Notes: generated by a model from the sequence alone, not told the origin. A stretch of 64,000 nucleotides of DNA from Pleodorina starrii (GCA_030267565.1 BRXU01000004.1:3974501-4038500); one strand, 5' to 3'; positions 21,701-33,907 are shown, numbered from the stretch's first letter. Translations and numbers: made by a program.

Positions 21701-24193
21701 GCGGACGCTGGCTGAAACGCGCCCTGGCCGCTCACCCCCCGCCTCGCCTCGCCCTTCGCAGTCACCATGCCTCACATGCGCCGCGTTTCACTAAACCGCT
21801 ACACCCGCCCGCCGCCACCGCGCCGCTGCCGCCGCTGCCGCCGCCGCAGATTTTCCACAGTGCCATCGTCGCTGTGTTTGTGGTGTTCGGTGTGCTGCAC
21901 CTGGCCATCATTGTGACCAGCATCTGGGTGAGACCCAGCAGGAGTCAGGTGCGCTGCAGGGCACTGGGCGGGATGGAGCCCCTGGGAGGGCGCAAAGAAT
22001 CTCCCCCGACCCCTCCAGCGGTTGCGTCCTTTACGTTTCCCTTACACTCCAGTTCCGTGGCCCCTGCGCAGGCCTGCCCCGTGCGCCCGCTCCTCCGCGC
22101 GCGTTACGCTTCACACCCACCCATAACTCCGTTCGCCAACGTCGCCTCCGTTACCGTACTTGGCTGCAGCTCGTGGCTTTCAACCCCCCTCCCTTTCCCC
22201 GCTCCCCCCGTCGCGCGCTGCCCGTGTGCAGCTGTGCGCGTGTGGTCCCGAGGCCACCCAGCGCCGTCTGAGGTGCCTCAACGGCTCCTGGGGGGCTCAC
22301 GCGGTGCTGGTCGGACTGCTGGTGAGGAGAACACCGTGGTCGTGGGGAAGGGGTAAAACATGGTGTGCATCGTGTCGCCCCTCTTCAGGTAGCCGGGGAT
22401 CCAAAAGGCGGTATGGCAAGCCCGTGCAGCAGCAGCCTGCAGTAGAAGGAACAGCGCAGTGAAGTGAAGTGAAGTGCGCGTGTGCAGCGCGCCTCGGGCC
22501 GTAGCCGCCGCTTAGCGCCGTCCGTGGCCGTGGAAAGCGGTGCTCGGCGGTTGCGCTCCTCCCCGAAAGCCGTGTGAGCAGCTTCATCGGAATCATCGCG
22601 TCAGGGAGCCTGGACCCCGACCCCGGCCGCGTTTACCTGTCCAGTGCATTCGCTTCCGCCTACCGGATCCCTTCCGGTCCCTGCCGCCCGATCCCTGCCT
22701 TTCCCTTACCGGTGCCCGTCCCCTTTCCTTTCCTCCCCTTCCCTCCCCTCCCCCATTCGTGCCCTTCCCGGTACCACGTCGGGGTCCGGTCGGATCGGGT
22801 TGACTCGTGTCGCGGCAGGTGGTGGAGATGAACGTGTCGATGCTCATGTTCGCCCTCGGACTGATGCTGTGGGTGGCGAGGTACATCATGGCGGAGGCGT
22901 GCGTGGCGGCAGTCAAGGCGTGAGTGGCGGAGGCGGGGGGGGTGGAGGGGGCCCCACGTGGGCGGCGCTCTGCGGGGACCGCGCGCCGTTCAGCTTGCGG
23001 CCGCTGCCGGTAACGGGGCAAGGCTGTTGGCTCGGGGCGAGCAGAGGCGGGGACGTGGGCGGGACGGGTGTTCAGTGTGCCGCCGAGCACTGCGGCGCGA
23101 AGCAGTCACACGGGCTCACGGGTCACGCTGTGGCTTTGGCTTGTTGCGTTCCGCCCATCAGAATGGGGAGGAGCGTGCCTTTTATAGTGTTTGCGCCGTC
23201 ATCGCGGCGGTGGGCAGATGCGCCGGCTTTACAGCTCACTACCGCCGCCGTCAGCGCCATGACCGACCATCACCACTACCGCCGCTGCTGTCGCAACCCA
23301 GGGTATTCAAGGAGATCAACTTTCTGGACGACGTGTGTCTGGACCTGTCCTCCATCGGCCTTCCGGACAAGGTGTGCGGCACCGCCCTGACTGACCTGTG
23401 CAGCATCTGGGGGGACCTCAAGGTCGACTACCTCAGCTTTGGCAGCATGTGCTTCATCATCGCTCAGGCCATGTTCCTGGGTGAGGAGGGAGGGGGACGC
23501 GGGAGGGATGCGGGCGGGCGGGGTGAGGGATGGGTGCGGGTGATGTGAGGGGCGGGATGCGGATGGCGCGAAGGGCGGGATGAGTATGGTGCGACGGGTT
23601 GGGTGGCTGGAAGGGCGGGAAGGGGGCACGGGTTCCAGGCCCCGCGTTGTTCCTTGACAATTGATCGGGTACCATACATGACATGCAACCTGTGGGGTGT
23701 GCTGAGTCGGAGTGGGGTGCAACGATGCATACGGCGATGGGCCCAGCTGGCGGAGGAGGCGGAGATGGACGGAGATTGCCACCGCCTGCGGCTCACACCT
23801 GCCCCTCGCGCATCCTTCCTTTCTTCGCACCTCACCTCACCTCACCTCGCCCCCTGCCCCCCTGCCCCCCCGTCCCGCCCCAACCACCGCCCAGTCCTGG
23901 CCACGACCAACTACGTGGCCACGCGCACCGGCTACGCCATCCAGACGGTGATGCAGCTCACACAGAAGACGGAGGCGGAGCGCGCAGGCCGCTCGGGGGG
24001 CGGCCGCACCGGCAGCGGCGGCATCAGCTCCCTGCTTGGGCGGATACCCGCCAACGCGCTGCGCAGTCGGTCCAAGGGCGATCCGGCGGAGGCGGGCGGC
24101 GAGGCGGAGGGCGGCAGCAAGAAGGGCAAATTGGCGGCGGCGGCGGCGGCGGTGAAGAAGCCGCGGGCAGGCGCCGACCCTGACAGGGTCTGA
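15796..24193 (+). CDS. Vps62/DUF946-like ectodomain fused to multi-pass membrane domain
   Basis: Seventeen exons join in phase: 15796-16086, 17145-17306, 17484-17580, 17932-18044, 18448-18505, 18687-18934, 19320-19485, 19582-19744, 19980-20136, 20492-20683, 20870-21198, 21480-21600, 21850-21927, 22232-22321, 22819-22919, 23302-23480, 23895-24193; 947 residues. Residues 1-28 look like a signal peptide (VLLLHQALFFLWAVGWVSG). Residues 87-435 recall the Vps62 family (PF06101): KFAPILYQ, TYMLYYPFNGC, GAHEGDLEHVKV, AQYSQHGW and VVLAGLHSHSNW, in that order. Hydrophobic helices follow near 495-525, 660-688, 702-722, 760-782 and 835-855; between them lies a ~110-residue Ala/Pro-rich stretch. The C-terminus is Lys/Gly-rich. 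The exon 11/12 join needs the acceptor at 21479; the nearer CAG at 21429 breaks the frame. Function unknown. Family call rests on motif order and is moderate; the gene itself is near certain. Confidence 0.8.
17884..17920. repeat. (CCTA)n tetranucleotide repeat in intron 3
   Basis: About nine copies of CCTA, ending 11 bases before the acceptor of exon 4 (17932) of the Vps62-like gene, so the repeat forms the polypyrimidine region of that splice site. Confidence 0.9.
19764..19805. repeat. Perfect 21-bp tandem duplication in intron 8
   Basis: Two identical copies (19764-19784, 19785-19805) of a G-rich 21-base unit starting GTCGGGGTTGGGGAG, just after the exon 8 donor of the Vps62-like gene. Confidence 0.85.
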
Positions 24194-26172
24194 CGTGGCG
24201 GGGTGAGATGCACCCTTGTTGCTACTGGGCGTGCCTTGGGTCTTGGTTGTGTACCCGCGCGCACGTTTTCCAGGCTACTTTTTGTCCGACGGATGTGGGT
24301 CCAACGTCATCGTGACAGGACGATTGACCAGCGTTTGACCATCACTGCGATGACACGTGTCGTGGGTTTGGGTACATCGTACGGTAGGGGCAAGATTACC
24401 GTGGTGTCCCATGCGGCGAAGTCAAAAAGTCGCTGCCGTCCAATAGTTACCGAACGTGGCTTCAGGAAGTATGGCTGCGTCGAGCATGAAGCACATGACG
24501 GCGCCCCCCCAGCTCCCGGAGAGCGTCCAAGGCGGCTCGGGGCAGTATCGCTCGCAGGGCGCCGAGGGGGCTGCGGCCGTGTGGCTGTGGCCATGGTGGC
24601 CAGCTGTTGTCTGCATACGCTTATTGTGTGTAGGTGGTAGTTATAACGTTGAATGCTGAGTAGCAGTGTTGGAAGCCGAAGTGACTGACATGAGATTAAT
24701 ATATTTGTGGGTGTGGATTACGCGCCCGAACCGCTCGCGATACGTATGTTGTGGAGGGATGCGTGACTTGTGTGGGCTGCAGTGGCAGGGCACGGGAAGT
24801 ACTGGACTCAGATCGTGCTGGCTTCAGACCCTATGCTGCCGCTGATTGGCGCCTGTTGGGTCGCGCTCGACTGCGCTAGCGAACACAGACGATCTGGGTT
24901 CCCGCGTCCGTCGATGCAGCGTCTCCTGTTGAGGGCCTTACGTTGCTGGCCTTAGTTGGGCGCAGTGATACGGTACTCGAAGGAAATTGAAACTTGGACC
25001 TGAACAGGAGCTTGGATCCTTAGTTGTAGGGCAAACTAGGTTGCAAGATTTCTAGTGCACGTGTGCAGGCTACTGCACGGATAAAGCTCTCGATCATTCC
25101 TGCGCTAAGCACTTCTAGGTTTTGCGCTCGCAATGTGCATTTTTGCGCTCGATCACGGGCGGTTGCCCTTCCGTTCCAGCTTTTGGACACTTGTTGCCAG
25201 CGTTGATACTCGGATGTGGGCGGGTGGGGTGGGCACAGGTGTGTGCACGAGGAGTGGTCCGCGTCCCCAGGCATCCCTTTCCTCTCCAGGGTACCGGTAC
25301 CCAGGAGTCACCGAAGGATAAGCCCGATTGTGTAAGTACCGTACTTGGGTGTCGGCAAGTGCTGGGTACAGACACGTTTTCGTGACGTGTTTGTAAGTGG
25401 CTTGAAACAGTGGATAGGAGTGGATTGCCAGGATACTATGATAAAGGCTGGCTGCGGGTGCTGCGGAACGTCTGCACGGGTCTCCACCGGGCGGAGTTCG
25501 CCTCTTCCTTCCTTGTGCTGCGGCCCCAGCCAGTAGCCGGTTGCTCTTCTCCGCTAATACCTGTCCTCTCAAGCACGACAGGCATCCCAGCCATGTAAGA
25601 TTTGGGTCCACGGTGTCGAGTACGCGCGTCAGTCGCCACTTACTTGCAACATGTAGGTAGGCCCAGATCGAGCCTGTAGAGCCGCCTTACGGTCGCGATT
25701 AGTCGGTTGCTCTGTTTGCGAGTCGTGAGTCTCTCATCGCCTATGGCATGGGTCTCCGAGCGGAAAGCTTGATGTTGCGCACGTTGACATTCGGTTGTGC
25801 CACGTGCGAAACGACCCAAAACACCCGCCGGCCCGCATCATAAAGGCGGCTACTGATGTGAACGGTTCAACCCTGTTCAACCGTCATGGCTAACCGATAA
25901 CGGAACTACAGCGCTGACGACCGGGCTATCGGCTATGATCACTGCATGCTCGCGATTGCAAATTATTTATACACAGGTTACTGTAATTCATGCGACTCCA
26001 GCAGCTCAGCATTAACATTTGTAGTCCACGCTTTGCATTTGAAGCACGACTTGTTCTTGCCAGCAAAGTCGTAGTTAAGGTGCAGTGAAACGGACATTGT
26101 TTCGCTTGCCAGATAAGCTCGCGCTTGAGTAATTCTGATCGGACTATCCGCCGAGTCTGGCGTTCAGACAAG
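24194..26172. other. Gene-less stretch, Vps62-like 3' UTR to RsmE promoter
   Basis: About 2 kb between two plus-strand genes. The first TGTAA on the plus strand that I found is near 25330, which would make an unusually long 3' UTR of 1.1 kb. No convincing gene; open frames around 25100-25600 on both strands lack family motifs. Confidence 0.4.
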
Positions 26173-28263
26173 ATGGTTCCATCGCTGCTCCTAGCCAGCC
26201 ACTGCATTCCACAGCTGGCACGTCCGACATTACCTGTTTCCAAGTGCCGGTCGCTGCTCTTCCCGGCCTTTCGACGCCGGGTTTCGTGCAAGAATTTCTC
26301 CGCGGCGGCGGGCCCCAACAAAAGAACAGCAATTGCTGCGGATGCTGTGGGTGAAGGTGTTGCAAAGTGCAGTCAATGCAGCGAAAAGGAGTTTGGCTCT
26401 CTCCAGGTGCGGCGGAGCCCTTGGGACGTACCACGCCCTCCATGCGCGTCCGTACGATGCACCGGGACGGCAACAGTCCAAAGGGGCATGTGCCCAAGGG
26501 GGCGTGCGCCTGTAGCCTTTCCCCCTCAGCCTTCATCATCCCATGGACAAACCATGGGATGGCCACCTCTGCAAACGGAACAACAGCAGCAGGTTGCACT
26601 TTGGAGGAGGCATGTAGGCGCAAAGCCCTCGGCCGGCCGCAGCACATCTCTTCCTCCCCTCCCCATCTGCCCCCCAAACGCAGAAGAAAGCATCCTCGCG
26701 GCTGCACCGCTTCTACGTGCCTCAGCCGCTGGGGCCCAAAGCCGCGACGCCCTCCCTGGACGCGCTCCTGGCCGCCGCCGTACGGCCCGGCAGCGTAGCG
26801 CCAGCACGCGCTCCCACCTCCGCCGCTCCTGCCGCCCCCGCAGCAGCGCCCAGCACCCGCGGTACCGCCGCCGCCGCCGCCGCCGGCGGGGCCCCACCGC
26901 CAAGCGTGGTGTTGGAGGGCGAGGAGGCGCGCCACGCCGCCCGCGCACTGCGGCTGCAGCCCGGGGACCGAGTGGAGCTCTGCGACGGGGCTGGCAACTT
27001 GGTGGAGGGGCTGGTGTCCGGCTCCGATAGACAGCGCGTGTGGGTGAGTGAGGCGCCGTCCTTGAGCCCTCCCGGGCAGTGCCCTGCCGCGGAGCGATGC
27101 CGCGGAGGGCTGTGTGCGCCGCAGTGGCAGCCGTGGTGGGCCTGGGCCGAGATTCGCAAGCCTGTGTGCTTGCCGTGCCGATAAAAGTTATGAGTAGAGG
27201 TGTGAATTATTACCAACAAAGTGACTTGGCCGCCTGCGCGTGCAGGTTGCGCCCGACGGGCCGTGCGTGCACGTGCCCTGGCGCGGCAGCCGCTGGGTGG
27301 TTGCGGTCGCGTGCACGACGCTCAAGGGCGGCCGCGCTGAGTGGCTTGTGGAGAAGCTGACTGAGCTGGGGGCGTTCATGATGGTGCCGCTGGTGACGGA
27401 GAGGTCGCAGGTGGGGGCGGGCGGGGGAGCGGGAGCGGGTTGTGTGGGCGGGTTCGTGTGGGTGGGTGGGTGGGTCGGGTGGGTATGGGTGGGTGGGGAT
27501 GCGGAGTTGTTTCGGGAGTGGGGGTGGCGGGTCTGGGTTTCGCGCCTCTCAGGGATGCGGGCGCCGTGCCGTGCCGTGTGGCGCGGGGGGGGGGGGGTAC
27601 AGTGCCGTGGTTGAGAGGCGCGAGCACGTCGTGGCTTTACCCCTGCGTACGGCATCCTCCCGTTCTCGCCCCCTGCGTCCTCGGCCTTGCCCTGACGGGG
27701 CGCCGGCGCGGACGACCGTCGCCGCCCTCCGTTTCCTCGCGTATGTGCGGCAGGCGGGCGGCAAGGCCAAATTCCGCACGCGTGGGTCGGCCTCCCGCGG
27801 CGGCGGCGGCGGCGGTGGCGGGGCCGCGGCAGGCGACGGCGACGGCGAGTCTGATGGGGACTACCAGCCGGGCCGCCTGGAGCGGGTCGCCATCGCCGCC
27901 ACCAAACAGAGCCTGCGGCCCCACGCGCTGCATCTGGCCCCGCCCACGCCGCTGGAGGAGGTGCTGCCGCTGGTACGGATGGCTTCGGCGGGAGGCGGCA
28001 GCGGTGGCGGCTCCGAAGGCGCGGCCCAGGGGTCTCTCGCCGGGACGCGGCGGCCGTCGCACAGCTCCGCTGCGGCGTCCGAGGAAAGCCGCATGGGTCC
28101 CGTGTCAGATTCCGCATCATCAGGGAGTGGATTTGGATCTGGATCGGGGTTTGGATCCGGACTTGGCAGTGGGGAGGGCGCTGGCGGCAGCGCGGTGACC
28201 GGGGAGAGCCACGGGCCGGGCGTTGATGGCGGCTCGCAGCCGAGGACCCCGGTGGGTGGCGGT

Positions 28264-28296
<33 letters not shown>

Positions 28297-28668
28297 GGGA
28301 GCTTCTGTCTTGTTGCGGTGGCGGGCGCGCCGCCGCTGGCGGCGGTGTTGCGGGATGCACGTGGGGATGCGGCGGGGTCTGGTGGGGTTGGAGGGCCGGA
28401 GGCAGGAGCGGCGGCGGGTCGAGAGTCTGGCTCGAGCGTTGGATGGGATGGGAAGGCGGCGGGGGCGAAGGCGCTGGGGGCGCGAGCGGATGCATCCGAA
28501 GGTCCCCTGCGGCTGTTGTTCATTGGCCCGGAGGGCGACTTTACTCCGGCGGAGTTGGCTTCGCTGGTGGAGGCCGGCGCTCGGCCGGTGGGTCTGGGGG
28601 CTAACCGCCTGCGCACGGAGACCGCGGCTGTGGGCCTGCTAGCGGCGTGCCTTTTGACAGAGGAGTAG
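26173..28668 (+). CDS. RsmE-family rRNA (uracil-N3)-methyltransferase, plastid-type
   Basis: RsmE (SPOUT fold) methylates N3 of U1498 in bacterial 16S rRNA at the decoding site; plant homologues act in the plastid. Exons 26173-26406, 26684-27043, 27246-27410, 27754-28668 give 557 residues, about twice the bacterial size. Residues 1-78 look like a transit peptide (many Ser/Arg/Ala). The N-terminal PUA-like part starts at SRLHRFYVP and continues with EGEEARHAARALRLQPGD. Catalytic-domain signatures follow: GGRAEWLVEKLTELGA, RLERVAIAATKQS (about residue 295), LFIGPEGDFTPAEL (about 508) and GLGANRLRTETAAVGLL, the knotted SAM-binding end. Between the last two blocks sits a ~170-residue Gly/Ser-rich insert, including a long Gly run. 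The ATG at 26173 is the only one that leaves a transit-like start in this frame. Next gene follows head to tail after 374 bases. Confidence 0.9.
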
Positions 28669-29042
28669 GAGGGGCATGCTCGTCCTGTGAAAACGTTGGA
28701 GCAGCCTCTGTTGAGTGCGGATGGAAATTGAAAATGCGTCAGCTCCTGTGCGCGCAAGAGTTCTGATGGTCGTACTAACTGAATGACTAAGGCGTCTGCG
28801 AACGGGTGTCGTCCCGTGGCTGCTGGTCCATCTACTTTCGGAATATTTTAATAACTATTTTTAACTACTCGTACCTGTCGAGCCAACGGAGAACCTACAC
28901 ACTTGAGCAATCACCTGTCGACCTCACAGAGAGACAGCGTTCACGGACGTCGCGCCCACATTGAATCCAAGACACAAGCTTTCTTTATCCTTGCCAAGCG
29001 CTGATCTGGGTTGCGGAGGCGCTGGAATACAGCTGCCGGAAA
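28669..29042. other. Short intergenic region RsmE-CobW
   Basis: 374 bases with an AT-rich core around 28840-28870. It must carry the RsmE 3' end and the CobW promoter. No TGTAA and no clear TATA box were seen. Confidence 0.4.
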
Positions 29043-32000
29043 ATGTCCGAGGAGCACCAGGTTAACCTCTTCGCGCGGTATGAACAGCGACTGCTCTCAG
29101 GAGACAATGCCAAAGCCCAAGGTACGATCGCGTGGGCTTTAATCTCGGAGGCCCGTACAGGAAACCGAATACAGTTGGATTCCTTTGGGCTCGACCTACA
29201 CTTGACGCGGCGGAAGCACTGCCTCGCCTTCACCGGAACCTAAATGCCCCTGCACAGCAGCCACACAGCATGACTTGTGGCCTTGTCGCTCATACCAAGC
29301 CCTTGCGCCCTTGCGGTGTTATCGCGGTGGCGAGCGACCCGCGGAGCCGAGCACCACAACGCAGCTCGCCCCGTGCCAATTCAGCCTGGGTCCCGCAGCC
29401 CCAACCACCCCCCCACCCCCCTGGAGGTGTTCCTCGCTTTCCACACCCGCCACATGCCCACTCCCCCCTGCCTGGCAGTCATCCCCGCGGTGGTCATCAC
29501 GGGCTTCCTGGGCAGCGGCAAGACCACACTGGTCCACCACATCCTCCGCAACAGGCAGGTGCTGCAACCCCTTAGGTCGGTCCACTGTAACACAAGTCCA
29601 TCCAGCAAGGATGCGTGCTGTGCTGTGCTGCGCCTGTTCCAGCAGCGTCGGAACGAAGAGCAAGGCGGGGGGCGGCGGCTCACACGCACACCCACACCCA
29701 CACGCCCACGCCCGCCCACATGCGGCCACAGGGGCGCACTGCGCATTGCGGTGCTGGTCAACGAGGTGGGCCAACTGGATGTGGACTCACAGCTGGTCAA
29801 CGCCAAGCAGGTGAGCTGCCACACATGCGCCTGGGCCTGGGCTCGGGCCTGGGCGGCTGAAGTGAACCCGAACCCGAACCCGAACCCGAACCCGAACCCG
29901 AACCCGAACCCGAACCCGAACCCGAACCCGAACCCGAACCCGAACCCGAACCCGAACCCGAACCCGAACCCGAACCCGAACCCGAACCCGAACCCGAACC
30001 CGAACCCGAACCCGAACCCGAACCCGAACCCGGGGAGGTGATGAAGATGACACTGCAGCAGCCCGGGCTCTCTGCCTGCGCGCATTGGGGCTTCTAACAT
30101 TTGGGCCGTCACCCCTACGAGCGTCGCGGCCGCCGCAGCGGCACAACCGCCGCCGGACCAACGCGCCTGCCGCTCCCGCTGCCGCTGCCGCCAGGGCAAC
30201 GCCGCGCTGGGTCTGCCCGCAGTGGACCTCTCCGGGGGCTGCGTCTGCTGCTCCAAATCAGAGGACCTGGCGGCGGCGCTGCGACAGCTGAGGGCACAGC
30301 CTGCAGCCTCCTCTGCCTCCTCTGCCTCTGCCTCTCCTTCCTCCTCTGCTCCCTGCGACTACCTGCTGGTGGAGGTGAGGTGGCGCTACTGCTGGGGCCG
30401 GTGGCACCGGTGGTGGTGGGAAGGGCGGCTGCCCGAAGGCGATAGCGGCAGCGTAGAAGTGGTGGGAGTTGATCTGCGCTTCAGGGGCCGCCGGCCGCCG
30501 CCCCAATGCCCTGTGCATACACACGTGTGTGTGTATATGTGTGTGTGTGAAAAGCTGTCGACGCGCTATTTCGCCCAGGCCGCTGGCAAGGAAAGGAAAG
30601 CGCCCGCGTCTCTTGCGCACCTGCCTGCCCCTCCTGCCTCTCCTGCCTGCCCTACCCGTCCTGCCTGGCTCCTCACGTCCTCAGACGTCCGGTGCTGCGG
30701 ACGCGGGCCCGCTGGCGGAGGCTCTGGTGGGCGGTGGCTTCCGGCTGGATGCGGTGGTGACGGTGGTGGATGCGGAGGCGGGGGCGGAGGCGCTGAGGCA
30801 CCCGGTGGCGCGAGCGCAGGTGGGTGGGTGGGTGGGTACGCCGGGTGGGTGTGTCCCTGCGTGCGATTGTGCTTGTATTAGGGGCGGGGGCCTCTCCCGC
30901 TTTGTTTTGTCCACCTGTGGCCCCACCATTTCCCCATGGCGGGTGGCGGTCCTCCTTACCGGCCCTGGATACCCGGCTGGGTGCCTCTCGTGACCCCAGG
31001 TCCTCCAAGGCGCCAACCTCCTTCCCCCGATCCCCCCAGGTCTGCTGTGCGGATGTGGTGGTGGTCAACAAGTGCGACCTGATGGCCCCGGGAGCCGGTG
31101 GGGTGGGGGCCGGCGGAGGGGGTCTGGGCGCGCTGGCGGATTTGGAGGACCTGATCGAGGAGATGGCCCCCGGGGTGCGGCTGGTGCGGGCCCGGTACGG
31201 CGAGGTGAGGACGAGAAGGGGGGGGGTGAGGACCTGCCTGCCTGCCGGCCTGCCTGCCTTTCGGGCTGTTGCGGCATGCACCGGTGCGGGGAGGGGGTTA
31301 CGAGCCTGATCGCACGTGCATGTGCCATTGGCAGTTGCCGTACCCCATGTACTGTCGTACAAGCAGCGGCGCGCCTCCAGGGTCCTTTCTCCTGCGCCTG
31401 CGCCTGCGCGTGCAGGTCCCGCTGACTGCCGTACTTGATGTCGAGCCGGTAGCTGCCAGCGACGCGGCGGGCGGCGGCGGCGGCGGCAGTGGCGGTGCCG
31501 GCAGTGGCGGCGGTGGCGGCGGCGGCTTCATGTCGCATGAGTCGATGCCCTCCGCCATCAGGGCGAGTGCGGGAGGGTACCGAATGGCGTCCGGTGAGAC
31601 AACAACAAGTGCGGGGGGGGGGGGGGAAGGGGGGGCCCAACCTCATTAGGGGAGGGGGCCAAGACGCGCCGCCGCGGTCGTCCTGACCGTCGCTGGCGAG
31701 GCAAGCCTGGCGCTTGGAGAGGTTGCCATGGCCTTTGGCATGCGGGCGTGCATCGTGCGTAAGTGGCCTTGGAAACGGGTGGAGTAGACGACGAGTGGGT
31801 GATGAGTGGACGGTGCCCGTGTGGCTCCCTGCCGCCCTGCCGCCCTCCCTGCCGCCCTCCCTGCCTCCCCCGCTTAGGCCCCCTCACCGCTGACGGTCTG
31901 GCAGTGGGGAGCACCCGCCACACACAGCGCCGCACACAGCAGGCGGCCACCACCACCGCCACCGCCGCCCTCAGTCCCGGCAACCACCTTCACCCTCCAG

Positions 32001-33424
32001 ACAACCACCATCATCGTCACCATCACCATCACCATGGAAGCCCCGGGCAACAGCCCCAACAGCCCCCGGACTCCGCGGCTCAGGAAGTTGGCGGCGTGGG
32101 CAGCAGCGGCCACTCGGTGCTCCACTCGGGTTTCCACACGGAGTCGGTGACGGTGGCGGAGGGCCCCTGCAGCCTGGGGGCCTTCGCTCGCTTCGTGGTG
32201 CGGCGGCTGGTGCGGGAGCCAGGTCAGGAGGAGGAGGAGGAGGAGGAGGAGGAGGGACGCGCGGACGGCGGGGGGGTGGGGTGGGAGGGTCGCGGGTCGG
32301 GTCGGGTCATATTGATGCGGTGCGATGCGGTTCACGGGCGCGTGGCCACCTCCACCTCCAGCTCCACAGCGAGGGCGAAGCACCGTCAGCAACGGGGCCG
32401 TCGCCAACAACCTCCGTAGGCTCCCTCCCTCCCGCACCCAGTACCCAGTACCCGCACATGACATCCACCGCCCGCCCGCTGCACACGCAGCGTGGCGTGC
32501 GGTTCCGAGTCAGGGGCGCACACGCACGCACACTCTCACACACAGAGAGCAGGTGCGCCCTCTTGGGGGTCGCAGCGCAGGTCAACCACCCGAACCCTCC
32601 CTCTGGTCACACACCAAATCAACCGATCCCCTGCTCCACCCTCCCCCCTGGGGGCCAGGACGGCATCTCCATGCCTGCCTGCCACAAGCCCCCTTGCTGG
32701 TTCCCGCGCCACTCGCGGCCCCGTTACTCCCCGGTGCCCACAAGTGCTGCGTTCAGACTGTCCTCCTTGCCCCCCCCTCCCCCCGCCCGCCCATCCGCCA
32801 GCCCTGCTGCGCAGCAAGGGCGTGCTGTGGTTCGGCGAGCGGCGGCGGCAGCGCTTCACCTTCCACCTCAGCGGCCGCCGCCGAGTGGAGCTGTGTGAGG
32901 AGGGGCCCTGGGAGGCGCCGCCCTCCTCACAGCTGGTGCTCATCGGGACGAACGCAGCCGCGATGCAGCGACTGGCGGCGGCGTTCCGGGCTGAGGTGGC
33001 CACGCCGGTAGCGGAGGTGCGGAGCAGCGGCGGTGATGGCAGCGGCGAGGCCGTCCAGGGTGTCAAGGGCGCCGACGAGCGCGGCGCGGGGGCTGCGACG
33101 GCGGCAGCGGCGGTGGGCGTGCTTGCGGGCCAGGAGCGGCTGGAGGTGCTGGGCTGTGAATCTTGGGGAGTTGGGGGGCCGGCGCCTGCAGCGGCGGAGG
33201 CGGCAGCGGCGGAGGCTGCAGAGGAGGAGGTCGGGGGCCAGGTGCTGGTGTCTTTCACGACCCGTGGGTCGGTGCTGCACGGCATCAACGGCGAGGAGAT
33301 CAACTCGGAGCTGATGCGGAGGGCCAACGCCAGCGGGCGGCTGCTGCTGGCGGCCGTCACGGCGCCGGGCAAGATCAGCTCCGTCACCAATGTGCAGTCG
33401 AGGGACAGGTGGGTGGGTGGGTGA
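29043..33424 (+). CDS. CobW/ZNG-type (COG0523) GTPase, metallochaperone
   Basis: COG0523 GTPases deliver or sense zinc, cobalt or nickel. Exons 29043-29121, 29479-29575, 29732-29810, 30195-30374, 30685-30819, 31040-31204, 31416-31593, 31878-32222, 32802-33424; in phase, 626 residues. Walker A is [12 protein letters not shown] (about residue 30), then [18 protein letters not shown], the family CxCC metal motif in [28 protein letters not shown], and the guanine motif VVNKCDL. Exon 8 codes a His-rich loop (nine His within eleven residues), as in many family members, and [16 protein letters not shown]. Exon 9 starts the CobW C-terminal domain: [19 protein letters not shown]. The last ~100 residues are not familiar. 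A donor-like GTGGGT at 33409 could splice out the present stop; an alternative last exon is possible. Intron 3 carries a long hexanucleotide array. Length is nearly double that of bacterial members, through Ala/Gly-rich inserts. Confidence 0.88.
29864..30032. repeat. (GAACCC)n hexanucleotide array in CobW intron 3
   Basis: About 28 head-to-tail copies, almost perfect, over 169 bases. It lies between the exon 3 donor (29811) and exon 4 (30195) and would read as an Asn-Pro repeat if translated. Confidence 0.97.
30521..30549. repeat. TG-rich dinucleotide run in CobW intron 4
   Basis: An imperfect (TG)n tract broken by TATA in the middle, in the plus (transcribed) sense within an intron of the CobW gene. 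Confidence 0.85.
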
Positions 33425-33907
33425 GAGGGTGGGTGAGAGGGTGGAATGGTGCAGGGCGGGTGGGGAGGCTCTGGCTTTGGCGGACTGGAGGCTGGAGCGC
33501 GCCCGCAGCCCCCGCGCCTGGTGGTTCTGGCGAAGGTACGACCCGGCCTGGTTCCACTGCTCGCCAGCACAGTACACCGCAGCGTGGCGTTGCGTGGCCG
33601 TGGCGTGGCCGTTGCGTGGCTTGAGCGCCTCCGCAGCCGCTCGCATGCGCTGCGTCGGACGGCCGGCGGGCCGGCTTTGGCCTTCGGCCCTGCTTCCCAG
33701 TTCCCACTTCCCAGGCTTCCCACCCGCTGCGGCCGCTCGCGTCCTCGGACCTGCTCGGGGACTCCTGAAACTGCAAATTTGAAACTTTGGAAAACTGCGT
33801 GAGGAAGCTTAGGCAAAGCCGCTTTGCGAGAAGAAAGCTACTTACTTGTTAGCAGATATACTGTAGCAGCGCGACAGCTTGATGCACCTTGTTACGGGCC
33901 GTTTCGG

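Noticed and set aside
29864..30032. Asn-Pro repeat protein or interstitial telomere
   Set aside because: The stretch is intronic by phase of its neighbours, and the unit GGGTTC is not the Chlamydomonas-type telomere repeat (TTTTAGGG).
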